Below, piece by piece: positions 17,321 to 26,163 of a DNA stretch of 64,000 nucleotides; within the stretch, counting starts at the first letter, position 1; the number at the start of each line of letters is the position of its first letter. The notes under the pieces were generated by a model that saw only the letters and a list, made by a program, of their open reading frames with translations, was not told the DNA's origin and ran no database searches. The position numbers were made by a program, and so were the translations under genes. This DNA comes from Bacteroidetes bacterium HGW-Bacteroidetes-1 (lineage in GTDB: Bacteria > Bacteroidota > Bacteroidia > Bacteroidales > F082). The stretch covers positions 1 through 64,000 of the forward strand of contig PHDU01000009.1 of assembly GCA_002842755.1 (NCBI GenBank), given 5' to 3'.

Positions 17321-18949
17321 TCATGTTTTTCTATAGGGCCTCAAATCAAAGAGTAACAAATTGTGATGTCTTCCGGCGGGGAATTCAGTAAAGTTTTGAA
17401 AAGCACTTAGAACAGCATTTTCTTCTTCATGGACAATAAGCCAAAATGCGCCCAGATCAATTTTCTGTTGTATTGCGCTGTCATTATCCCAGCTTTGAAA
17501 ACCTGTCCAACCATTACGGTTCATTAGGTAAAGGGAGGCGTTGATTGTTATGTCGGTTGGACAAATCACTTTATGCTCAGGCTGAACACCAGCCTTTGTT
17601 AAAAAGCCATCAATTGCTTTAAATGGCTTCCAATGGGTTTCGTGGTTTTTCACAATGTACTTATTTGCAAAAACTGATTCACTTGGACCTGCCATGATAA
17701 ATTCGCCGCGATGGCCATAATGACGCATATATACAAAGCTACCGCAATAGAACATATTATATCCAAGCAATACCAGTGTTAAAACTTTTAAGGGGCGCAA
17801 AAAATTATCTTGTTTATCTATCCTTTTAAAACTTAATAAAAAAGGGATAAAAATGCCAGGCATAAGATGTAATAGAGGAATAAAATAATAATCATGATTT
17901 CGAAATGCACCACTCCATAAGATGACATAAAGAATCACCCCGACTGGAACAATTAATGCTGCAAGCATTGCAAAGCGCGGCATTTTTCCAAGCAAAAAGA
18001 AATTTGCGATCCATCCAAAAAGCAATAAAAACAGAACGGATTTACTATAAAAAGCATATAGCATTACATCCCGTATGTTGCCCAGATAATCTTTCTGCTC
18101 AGCTGGATTAAGGTCAAAGTAAGTCCAAATGCCTGTTAGAAAATAGTTTACCTGATGAACATGATTAAACCATCTGGCATAAAAATACCATGAAGCAATA
18201 ACAACAGGAATAATTATAAAGGCAAGCCATTCGCTTTGGCTTTTAGCGAAAAGAAACTTGTTTTTTAATGATTTGAAGCCAAATAGCTCCAGAACAAAAA
18301 CCAGCAAGAGAAAAACAAATCCTATAAGGGAAGATATTTTAAGCAGTCCTGCCAGCCCGAACAAAATCATTGCTGTCCACAGTCGTTTCTGAGTTCTCTT
18401 TGTAAAGTACAAATAAATGTAATACCAGGCGATCAGGCTGAGGGAGAAGGCGGGAACATCTGTAAGGAAACTGATGCCATAAATAGCATATACTGGCGAT
18501 GTAAAAAGTAGCAGTGGAAGAATAAAAGCGACCCAATCGTTTTTGAAAATTTGCTGTAGTACACGATAAAAAGCGAATAAACCGATAAAAGTCAGTATTA
18601 AGCTAAACAATCTAAAAGTAAATGGTGTCGGACCTGTTAGCTTCCAAACAACAGCTTGTAAATAATACCATAGTGGAAATTCACCTGCCGATTTTCCTGA
18701 AAAACCATGATCAGCTACTTGATTGTGAATTTCGGGCTCAAAAAAGCGCATCCCATGCTGGTAAAAATTTTGTGCGATCGAAAGTCCGTCGGCCTGACGC
18801 CATATATGATCACCAATCAGACCTTCACCAATCAGTTTATAATAGCCAAAAAAATATCCGGTCAACAATAAAAGGAGGATAAAAATCAGTTTTTTTCCTT
18901 TTTGGGATTGCGCTAGTTTTTTCATGAAAGTGAACATTAATGCTTTCAT
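17321..18949 (-). CDS. GT39-type membrane glycosyltransferase
   Basis: A 542-residue polytopic membrane protein with about ten to twelve hydrophobic segments and a ~120-residue C-terminal soluble part. The first periplasmic loop carries an acidic/aromatic motif (GDHIWRQADGLSIAQNF) in the position of the catalytic region of the ArnT/PMT superfamily. Such enzymes move a sugar from a polyprenyl-phosphate donor to a lipid or protein. The acceptor is unknown. The start codon overlaps the stop of the dihydropyrimidinase gene by four bases. Confidence 0.7.
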   Translation of the reverse strand: MKALMFTFMKKLAQSQKGKKLIFILLLLLTGYFFGYYKLIGEGLIGDHIWRQADGLSIAQNFYQHGMRFFEPEIHNQVADHGFSGKSAGEFPLWYYLQAVVWKLTGPTPFTFRLFSLILTFIGLFAFYRVLQQIFKNDWVAFILPLLLFTSPVYAIYGISFLTDVPAFSLSLIAWYYIYLYFTKRTQKRLWTAMILFGLAGLLKISSLIGFVFLLLVFVLELFGFKSLKNKFLFAKSQSEWLAFIIIPVVIASWYFYARWFNHVHQVNYFLTGIWTYFDLNPAEQKDYLGNIRDVMLYAFYSKSVLFLLLFGWIANFFLLGKMPRFAMLAALIVPVGVILYVILWSGAFRNHDYYFIPLLHLMPGIFIPFLLSFKRIDKQDNFLRPLKVLTLVLLGYNMFYCGSFVYMRHYGHRGEFIMAGPSESVFANKYIVKNHETHWKPFKAIDGFLTKAGVQPEHKVICPTDITINASLYLMNRNGWTGFQSWDNDSAIQQKIDLGAFWLIVHEEENAVLSAFQNFTEFPAGRHHNLLLFDLRPYRKT

Positions 18950-20325
18950 TGTTTTATTGTGATATCGAAAGGTTTTCGTAGAATGAGTTTGCCCGGAACT
19001 TTTTGTAATAACTTGCCATTATCAATGAAAATCTCTCCTCCTTTGATGACTGTTTCTGCTGCACCTATGGTTTTAAAACCCTCATAAATATTTATATCGC
19101 AATTGGAGTGATCCGTTTTTGCTGAGATGGTATTCGTGGTTTCAGAATTCCAGAGAATCATATCTGCATCAAATCCCGGAGCTATTTTTCCTTTCTTTTC
19201 AAATCCAAAAATATTGGCTGCGTTTGAAGAAGAGATCTCAACGAAACGTTGCAAACTCAGCTTTTTTTTAAGAACGCCATAGGTATGAAGCAATGCTAAG
19301 CGATGCTCAATTCCACCAGCTCCGTTTGGAATATTTCGGAAATCATGTTTTCCAAATGCCTTTTGCTGCATTGAAAAAGGGCAATGGTCAGTACCAAGGG
19401 TTTGTAATGTTCCATTAATGAAAGCTCTCCAAAGCAGTTGCTGGTCTTCGGTTTTTCGCAACGGCGGACTTAAAACATAAGGGGCTGCTTTTTCGAAGTC
19501 CCCCTGATATTTTTCCTCATTCAACAGCAAATAATGTGGACAGGACTCTGCCATCACCGGAAGCCCGTTTTGTTGTGCCCAACGGATGTGTATAAGTGAA
19601 GCTCCTGACGAAACATGAACAATATAAAGTGGACAGGATGTCTTTTCTGCCATTTTAATAGCCATTTTAACCGCATCAACCTCTGTTTGAGGTGGGCGGG
19701 AAAGAGCTTGATAAAGAGGAGATGTATGACCGTTCTGCGCATATTCGTTGCGAAGTCGATCAACATCTTCACCCAATTCGCAATGTGCAGTCACGATTCC
19801 GCCTGCCTTTCCAACGACTTTCATCACTTTGAAAAGCACTTCCTTGTCAATTCCTATTGATTTTTGATAGGCCAGATAAATTTTAAAGGAAGTAAAACCG
19901 CGACGAATACATTCTTTAATCTCCTCTTCTGTGGTTGAGCGCCACTCAACCGGACTTATATGAAAACTATAATCCACAAGTGAATCGCTGGCTTCAGTTA
20001 TTCGCAAATCCAGTGCTTCAATCAACGGCTGTCCACGTGTTGGTGTAACAAAATCAATGATGCTTGTTGTGCCACCAAACAAGGCTGCTATGCTGCCTGA
20101 AATGAAATCATCTGACGAAAAACCTGCTGGTGAAGGCAAATGAAGGTGAACATGAGGATCGATTCCTCCTGGAAAAACATATTTCCCTGAAGCGTTTATC
20201 ACACGGTCAGCTGCATATTTCAGCGCTTTACCCAACTGCAGAATTTTCCCATCACTTATTAGAATATCGGTTCGTTGTTCTTCGCTAGGAGTGATTATGG
20301 TAGCTTCTTTGATCAGAATAGTCAT
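18946..20325 (-). CDS. Dihydropyrimidinase / hydantoinase-family amidohydrolase
   Basis: A cyclic amidohydrolase of 459 residues. The binuclear zinc site is complete: HxH in DPHVHLHL (H58, H60), carboxylated lysine K148 in FTSFKIY, H181 in TAHCELGE, H237 in VHVSSG and D313 in GTDHCPF. It opens dihydropyrimidine, hydantoin or related rings. I start at the ATG at 20325 (MTILIKEA), which gives the normal N-terminus; the upstream 17 residues to 20376 are not conserved in character. The ygeW/ygeY-like genes at 53.5-56 kb make a YgeZ-like role plausible. Confidence 0.87.
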   Translation of the reverse strand: MTILIKEATIITPSEEQRTDILISDGKILQLGKALKYAADRVINASGKYVFPGGIDPHVHLHLPSPAGFSSDDFISGSIAALFGGTTSIIDFVTPTRGQPLIEALDLRITEASDSLVDYSFHISPVEWRSTTEEEIKECIRRGFTSFKIYLAYQKSIGIDKEVLFKVMKVVGKAGGIVTAHCELGEDVDRLRNEYAQNGHTSPLYQALSRPPQTEVDAVKMAIKMAEKTSCPLYIVHVSSGASLIHIRWAQQNGLPVMAESCPHYLLLNEEKYQGDFEKAAPYVLSPPLRKTEDQQLLWRAFINGTLQTLGTDHCPFSMQQKAFGKHDFRNIPNGAGGIEHRLALLHTYGVLKKKLSLQRFVEISSSNAANIFGFEKKGKIAPGFDADMILWNSETTNTISAKTDHSNCDINIYEGFKTIGAAETVIKGGEIFIDNGKLLQKVPGKLILRKPFDITIKQ

Positions 20326-20376
20326 TGACTGAAAATATTGGATAGCGAAAATAGGAAATTCAATCGGACAGATCAA

Positions 20377-20789
20377 ACTTTCATTAAGATTGTGGTTGGG
20401 TTGAAGTCAGCAAGTTCGCAATTTTGTTTGGAGCAGAGAAAATAGAACAACTGACATGCATATATCTTGTTGTAACCGCTAAGGGTAAAAAGATAGACAA
20501 CAGTACCAAAATAGAAAGTAAATCATTATGAAAGGACAGTAATTCGAAATATTGACATTTCAAGAAAGCCGACAATCAAACCGAACCGTTGTTTTTTATT
20601 TTTTGCCCACCGCACATTTTTTAAAACAATTGCCGACCCACAATGGCACATTTGCTTTTGCCCCGACCTACTAAACCAACCCTGTGGCAAAATCAAAAGA
20701 GCCATTTCTTCTTACGCTCCAAATTTTTATGATCATTATTAAAAATATAGTTAATTTTACATATTTCAACAATTAATTAAATTAGTAAT
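20377..20789. other. Non-coding left flank of the defence island
   Basis: This gene-free stretch separates ordinary chromosome from the A-rich defence genes. Two imperfect repeats with the shared core GCACATTT (20612-20619 and 20646-20653) are each accompanied by TTTTGCCC and a CCGACC-like element. The right part is very AT-rich. I see no convincing TAnnTTTG box in front of the methyltransferase gene and no tRNA. It could be an insertion boundary. Confidence 0.4.
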
Positions 20790-21992
20790 TTGAATTTCAT
20801 TGACCTTTTCGCTGGAGCAGGCGGACTTTCGGAAGGATTTATCCGAGAAAAGTTTGAGGCAATTGCTCATGTTGAAATGAGTGCGGAAGCATCCGACACT
20901 TTGCGGACAAGAGTTGCATTTCATCATTTTCAACAAAAGAAAAAACTCAATCAGTATTACGCCTACTTGAAGCAAGACATTTCAAGAAATGAATTGTGGA
21001 ATTCCATTCCACAAGAATTACTTGAATCAGTTATCAATGAGGAAATCTCTGACAAGAGCATTGAAAATATTTTCAAAAAAATTGACCTGCAACTTGATTC
21101 AAAAAAAGTTGATGTAATCATTGGAGGTCCGCCTTGCCAGGCATATTCACATGTAGGAAGAAGCCGAGACCCAAACAGAATGAAAGGCGACAAAAGAAAT
21201 TTTTTGTTTAGGTACTATGCTCAATTTCTTATTCGCTACAAACCAAAATTCTTTGTCTTTGAAAATGTGTTGGGATTACTCACAGCCGGAAACGCAAAGT
21301 ATCTGAATGAAATGTTGGAACTGTTTTCTGAAATCGGCTATTCAGCCGACTTCCAAGTTTTGAACGCAGAAGAATATGGTGTGCTACAAAAAAGAAGAAG
21401 GGTAATCATCATCGGAAGAAAAGGAAAAGCAAAATTTACTTTTCCAACACTTGAAACGATGGAGAACATTTGGCAAACAAAAAAGGATTTGTTCTTTGAC
21501 TTGCCTTTTCTCATTCCCGGACAAGAAATGCAAGTTGCGAAATACACAAATAAAATAAACGAGTATCTGCAAAAAACTGAAACACGAAACGGAATTGATT
21601 ACACAACGCAACATATCACACGAAATCATAATGACAGAGATTTAGAAATTTATTCTCTTGCAATTGACAAGTGGATAAATGAAAGACAGCGATTGAAATA
21701 CAATGACATTCCAAAACATTTGCAGACACACAAAAACACAATTGCTTTTTTAGACCGCTACAAAGTAGTTGACCCAACCGGACATTCACACACGGTTGTT
21801 GCACATATAAGCAAAGACGGACACTACTACATTTATCCTGACCTAAAGCAAGTGCGCTCAATTTCAGTTCGTGAAGCAGCAAGAATCCAATCATTCCCTG
21901 ATGACTATTTTTTTGAAGGTGGACGTAGCGCTGCTTTCAAACAAATTGGAAATGCAGTTCCACCATTGATGGCTGAAAAAATTGCAGCATAA
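20790..21992 (+). CDS. DNA (cytosine-5-)-methyltransferase, DISARM DrmMII-like
   Basis: A 400-residue C5-cytosine methyltransferase with all diagnostic motifs: I (FIDLFAGAGGLSEGF, residues 3-17), IV with catalytic C116 (GGPPCQAYS), VI (FENVLGL), VIII (QKRRRVIIIGR), IX (REAARIQSFPDDY) and X (QIGNAVPP). It starts with TTG at 20790: an in-frame TAA lies 12 bases upstream and motif I begins at residue 3, so no other start is possible. In class 2 DISARM such an enzyme marks self DNA. It is the first gene of a tightly packed same-strand run reaching 31.4 kb. Confidence 0.88.
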   Translation: MNFIDLFAGAGGLSEGFIREKFEAIAHVEMSAEASDTLRTRVAFHHFQQKKKLNQYYAYLKQDISRNELWNSIPQELLESVINEEISDKSIENIFKKIDLQLDSKKVDVIIGGPPCQAYSHVGRSRDPNRMKGDKRNFLFRYYAQFLIRYKPKFFVFENVLGLLTAGNAKYLNEMLELFSEIGYSADFQVLNAEEYGVLQKRRRVIIIGRKGKAKFTFPTLETMENIWQTKKDLFFDLPFLIPGQEMQVAKYTNKINEYLQKTETRNGIDYTTQHITRNHNDRDLEIYSLAIDKWINERQRLKYNDIPKHLQTHKNTIAFLDRYKVVDPTGHSHTVVAHISKDGHYYIYPDLKQVRSISVREAARIQSFPDDYFFEGGRSAAFKQIGNAVPPLMAEKIAA

Positions 21993-22001
21993 TTTTTTAT
22001 T

Positions 22002-22274
22002 ATGACAGAACTATTGAATAAATGCTTGGCTGATTGGAATTGCAAAGTTGAATACAAATGTAATTTTGAAGCATCGCAACAAAAAAGAATTTTGAAAGAA
22101 AAAAAAGAAGACAATGTTACGATTGTTTTAAGAGGTAATGATGGAAAATATTTTATTGAAGAATACAAAGGCAAAACAATGTATCCAGAAGTTTACAAAG
22201 TATTTTATGAAGAACCTATTAATGAAATAACTGAAGAAGAATTTCAACGATGGCTAAAAGAAAAATCAAAATAA
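22002..22274 (+). CDS. Small protein of unknown function in the defence island
   Basis: A 90-residue, lysine- and glutamate-rich protein without signal peptide or membrane segment. Part of it (NVTIVLRGNDGKYFIEEYKG) looks like a beta hairpin, followed by an acidic helix near the C-terminus. It lies 9 bases after the methyltransferase and 12 bases before the HNH gene, so it is surely co-transcribed. I do not recognise the family. A small accessory or regulatory role is possible, but nothing in the sequence shows it. Confidence 0.6.
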   Translation: MTELLNKCLADWNCKVEYKCNFEASQQKRILKEKKEDNVTIVLRGNDGKYFIEEYKGKTMYPEVYKVFYEEPINEITEEEFQRWLKEKSK

Positions 22275-22286
22275 CATTTTAAGAAT

Positions 22287-23057
22287 ATGGCAATAAATCT
22301 TTGGACAAGAGAGGAGTTAATCCTTGCTTTTAATCTTTATCTAAAATTGCCATTTGGTAAAATGCACAGTCGCACACATGAAATTATTCATTTAGCTAAC
22401 ATTATTGGAAGAACGCCAGATTCAATTGCAATTCGATTGACAAACTTCGCTCACATTGACCCTTATCATCAACAACGTGGCGTTAAAGGAATGTCGGGAG
22501 GAAGAAAACAAGTTGAACCAATTTGGAATGAATTTATCAATAATAAAGAAAAATTGGTTTTTGAAAGTGAAATGATTTTAGCAGAAAAAGAAAACTTGAC
22601 TATTGAAACAAAGTTTTCAGAAATTCTTTATGATACAAAAGAACTGAAAGGCGAAACCAAAATTAGAGAAGTAAAAACAAGAGTTAATCAAAACTTTTTC
22701 AGGCAAGTTGTTGTTGCAAATTATACTGGTAAATGTGCAATAACAGGAATTGATATTCCTGATTTACTCGTTGCAAGTCATATAATTCCTTGGTCAAAGA
22801 ATGAAGAAGAAAGACTGAATCCTGAAAACGGAATTTGTTTATCTGCATTATATGATAAAGCATTTGATAAAGGATATATTGCTATCACTGAAAAATATGA
22901 AGTTCTAATTTCATCAGCTTTAATGAAAAAACAAAAGGAAGATTATTACTCAAAATACTTTTCTCATTTACAAGGAATAAAACTTTTACTTCCACAAAAA
23001 TATTATCCAAAAAAAGATTTTCTCCAATACCACCTTGATTCCATTTTCAAAGGATAA
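22287..23057 (+). CDS. HNH endonuclease
   Basis: A 256-residue protein with a C-terminal HNH_2-type nuclease domain. C150 sits in KCAITG, S164-H165 in ASHIIPWS and N181 in NPENGICLSALYDKAFDKGYI. The histidine and the NG...D/F-D segment match restriction-type HNH enzymes. The N-terminal ~70 residues (WTREELILAFNLY ... GRTPDSIAIRLTNFA) look like a helical DNA-recognition module often seen before this domain. Lying next to a C5-methyltransferase, it could be the nuclease of a restriction-modification pair or an effector of the DISARM-like system. Confidence 0.82.
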   Translation: MAINLWTREELILAFNLYLKLPFGKMHSRTHEIIHLANIIGRTPDSIAIRLTNFAHIDPYHQQRGVKGMSGGRKQVEPIWNEFINNKEKLVFESEMILAEKENLTIETKFSEILYDTKELKGETKIREVKTRVNQNFFRQVVVANYTGKCAITGIDIPDLLVASHIIPWSKNEEERLNPENGICLSALYDKAFDKGYIAITEKYEVLISSALMKKQKEDYYSKYFSHLQGIKLLLPQKYYPKKDFLQYHLDSIFKG

Positions 23058-23109
23058 TTTTTTCTACATGAAGGCTTGATGTGGAAATCTTTTATTCTTA
23101 AGTTGCAGA

Positions 23110-24423
23110 ATGTGGTTAAGCGATTCACACAAACCAATTGAAGAAAGTATTTCACTTCTAAAATCTGTAATTGAAAAGTTTGCTTCAAGCCCATCTGAAA
23201 AATGTGCAAGGTTGAAAGTATTAATGAATGCAACGCAATATGACTACATCATTTGCCCAACAGAAGAAGAAGCAAAAGCATTGGATATTTCACTTCCTAA
23301 ACCTGCATACACACACAGCCCGAAAGTAATATCCGTTGCAGATGTGAACGACAATTTACTTTCAAACAAACCGATAAAAGGAATTCTAACAGGTTGGGCA
23401 AAGTCAAACAACATCAACAGAATTCTTTCTTCTTTTCTTTTTTCAGAACTCACAGTTTTGTTCTACCAGTTTGAAAACAAATATTACAATTCATTGCAAA
23501 GAAGAAACAGACAATACAGTGAGAACATCAAAGCAACGATTAACATCAAAGGCATTCGTTCCGTAGGTGAATCAGAAAAACCAAAAGGTTTTTCTGATTT
23601 GTATTTAGGTGATGAAGTTGTTTCAACAATTTCTGAAAGTTCCTTTGACATTTTAGATTTTGAATTCAAACTTGACAACGCACAGTATTCAAAATATATA
23701 GCGAAGGGGAATATGATTGACAGTATCAAAGCAAAACGGATTGTCTTTGAAAGCGACTTTTTTATATACACAACTGAATCACATAAATTTTTGGTCATAA
23801 ATGAATTGATTAAAAAACATAGTGCGAAAGCAAACCTTCACAGAAGAAAAGTTGAAGGGTTGCAAACCGGAGATGTGATTGCTTTGATAAATACCGACAG
23901 AGATATTTTAGTTGAGTTAGTTGAGAAGAACACCAACACAAAAGAATTAGCTTCTGTAAAACAGTGGACAGAACTTTGGAAAAATCTTTTGAAAGAATAC
24001 TTTGCTTCAATAGGAAATGATTTCAAAAAATTGGTCGAGGACTTGCGGAATAATGATTGCAAGAAGCATGAAGTAACAATTAGAACCTGGCTGCAAGATG
24101 AAAACAGGATAGGTCCAAATGATGACTCTGATTTAATTAGCATTGCATTAGTAACAAATTCGCAAGAATTGCTTGACAATATTTCTAAAGTCAGAGACTC
24201 AATTAGTAAAATGGTAGGTTGGAGAATGCAAGCTGCTGATTATATATCTAATCAAATTAAATCAAAAATCCATAAAATAATCGATGACTCCCTTATCAAC
24301 TCAAAAGTCGAAATTGAAGGATTAGGAAGTATAACAATTTTGAAGGTTAATAATATTTCTAATAACTGGGAGGAAATTGATGTTAGATACTCGAATAAGT
24401 TACTACAAAAGGAGAATATTTAA
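23110..24423 (+). CDS. DrmE-like protein (probably short at the N-terminus)
   Basis: A 437-residue protein with no motif that I can name with certainty. Blocks such as GILTGWAKSNNINRIL, LFYQFENKYYNSLQRR and LQTGDVIALI, and the position just before the helicase genes and drmA, suggest a relative of DrmE, the class 2 DISARM protein of unknown function. Known DrmE proteins are, as I recall, considerably longer. The frame is open for ten codons upstream of the ATG (to a TGA at 23077), so N-terminal loss is possible. Its stop overlaps the next ATG (TAATG). Confidence 0.5.
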   Translation: MWLSDSHKPIEESISLLKSVIEKFASSPSEKCARLKVLMNATQYDYIICPTEEEAKALDISLPKPAYTHSPKVISVADVNDNLLSNKPIKGILTGWAKSNNINRILSSFLFSELTVLFYQFENKYYNSLQRRNRQYSENIKATINIKGIRSVGESEKPKGFSDLYLGDEVVSTISESSFDILDFEFKLDNAQYSKYIAKGNMIDSIKAKRIVFESDFFIYTTESHKFLVINELIKKHSAKANLHRRKVEGLQTGDVIALINTDRDILVELVEKNTNTKELASVKQWTELWKNLLKEYFASIGNDFKKLVEDLRNNDCKKHEVTIRTWLQDENRIGPNDDSDLISIALVTNSQELLDNISKVRDSISKMVGWRMQAADYISNQIKSKIHKIIDDSLINSKVEIEGLGSITILKVNNISNNWEEIDVRYSNKLLQKENI

Positions 24424-26162
24424 TGGCGAAACTATTACCTCCATACATAGACAAGAATTGCAAAAGCACAGGTGAAAAAATGCTGTTTGAAATTTTCAAG
24501 AACAGCCCTTCCACTAAAGATTGGATTGTCCTGCATTCTCTTAACCTCTCTCAACACACGGTTCGCTTATATGGTGAAATTGATTTTCTGATTTTGATTC
24601 CTAGCGGTGGAATTTTTGTAATGGAAGTAAAAGGCGGTGGTGTAAAATGTATTGATGGGGTTTGGCATTACACAAATAAATTCAATGTTACAAACACAAG
24701 TAATGTTGGCCCGTTCAATCAAGCAAGGGATGCAATGTTTTCATTGCGGTCCGCAATTGAAAAAGAATTTGGCAGAGGACACAAGTTCACAAAAATCTTA
24801 TCAGGCTTTCTTTGTGCTTTCCCTCACATTAGTTTTGACAAGCATAGTGTTGAATATGAACCATGGCAAATACTTGATAAAGATACAATACAAAATGGAA
24901 CAGAAATTTTCTTTGATAACTTAGTTCAACAGTTTACACAAAAGTACAGGGGTCAACGATGGTTTTCAGAAAGTGAATCTTTGCCAAATACAATCGATTT
25001 GAATTTGTTGTGTGATTTTTTGAGAGGAGATTTTGAAAGAGTGCGAACAGTTAAAGAACGATTGACTGAGTTTGATAAAGAAGTAAAGAAATACACAGAG
25101 GAACAGTACAGAATCCTAGATTCAATTCAACTCAATGACAAAAGTGTTACTCAAGGAAGTGCCGGTACAGGAAAAACAATGATTGCACTTGAATCAGCAG
25201 TAAGAGCAGCAGCCGAAGGCAAAACAGTTTTCCTCACTTGCTACAACCGCTTAATTGGAGAGTGGATGCAAAAGCAAATTGAAGAATGGAAAGACAAAAT
25301 CACGGTTTCAAGTTTGCATAGCTTCTTGGTTGAGCAGTCAAAGGGATTTGACTATGATAAATCACAATGCAGCAAACAGGATTTTTACAGCAAGTATTTA
25401 CCGACACTGTTGAAAGATATTTATCAAAAAGGTATTATCAAAAAGTTTGACAAGTTGATAGTTGATGAAGGGCAGGACTTAATCAGAGAGGAATATTTGG
25501 GTTTGTTTGATTCAATGGTAACTGAGGGTTTAACAAGTGGTAATTGGGAAATTTACGGTGACTTTGAAAGGCAAGCCATCTATGCACAGCTTTCAAAAAA
25601 GGAAATGATGGACTTGCTTAAAAGTTCAGGACAACATTCAAGTTTTCTTTTGAAAATAAATTGCCGAAACACCAAACAAGTTGGAGAAGAAACTTCTTTG
25701 ATTTCAGGATTTGAAAAGCCCCCGTTTTTACTTGAACATTTGGAAGGAATTCCGGTAGAATATATTTTCTACAAAGACGAAGCAGAGCAAAAGAAATTAT
25801 TAGCAGAGCAATTGAAAAAACTTTCTGAAAACAAATTGCCATTGCATGAATTGATAATTGTATCACCAAAAAAATTTGAGAACTCATGTTCAAATTCGTT
25901 TTCAGGTTTTACAATCAGAGAAATAAAAAATACAAGTGAGATTGCAGCAACACAAAATTTCTTTGGCTTTGCAACAGTGCAATCTTACAAGGGAATGGAA
26001 AGTAATTATGTTTTGATTACAGACATTGAAGATTTTACAAGTGAAGTTGCAAAGTCATTGTTGTATGTAGGCATGAGCAGAGCAAGATATGGTTTGATAT
26101 TGCTTATTGCGGAATCAAAGCGAAACGATTACAGAGAACTGCTAAAAAGAAAACTCAATTAA
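24423..26162 (+). CDS. NERD-domain nuclease fused to UvrD/Rep-type helicase
   Basis: A 579-residue protein. Residues ~15-75 are a NERD nuclease-related domain (E18, GEIDFLIL with D54, VMEVKGG with E68-x-K70). The remainder is a superfamily 1 helicase: Walker A GSAGTGKT (~245-252), Walker B DEGQD (348-352), and motif VI YVGMSRAR near the end. NERD domains share the PD-(D/E)xK fold, so the protein may translocate on and cut DNA. Its ATG overlaps the stop of the DrmE-like gene and its stop lies one base before drmA, so it is a translationally coupled part of the island. Confidence 0.85.
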   Translation: MAKLLPPYIDKNCKSTGEKMLFEIFKNSPSTKDWIVLHSLNLSQHTVRLYGEIDFLILIPSGGIFVMEVKGGGVKCIDGVWHYTNKFNVTNTSNVGPFNQARDAMFSLRSAIEKEFGRGHKFTKILSGFLCAFPHISFDKHSVEYEPWQILDKDTIQNGTEIFFDNLVQQFTQKYRGQRWFSESESLPNTIDLNLLCDFLRGDFERVRTVKERLTEFDKEVKKYTEEQYRILDSIQLNDKSVTQGSAGTGKTMIALESAVRAAAEGKTVFLTCYNRLIGEWMQKQIEEWKDKITVSSLHSFLVEQSKGFDYDKSQCSKQDFYSKYLPTLLKDIYQKGIIKKFDKLIVDEGQDLIREEYLGLFDSMVTEGLTSGNWEIYGDFERQAIYAQLSKKEMMDLLKSSGQHSSFLLKINCRNTKQVGEETSLISGFEKPPFLLEHLEGIPVEYIFYKDEAEQKKLLAEQLKKLSENKLPLHELIIVSPKKFENSCSNSFSGFTIREIKNTSEIAATQNFFGFATVQSYKGMESNYVLITDIEDFTSEVAKSLLYVGMSRARYGLILLIAESKRNDYRELLKRKLN

Positions 26163-26163
26163 A

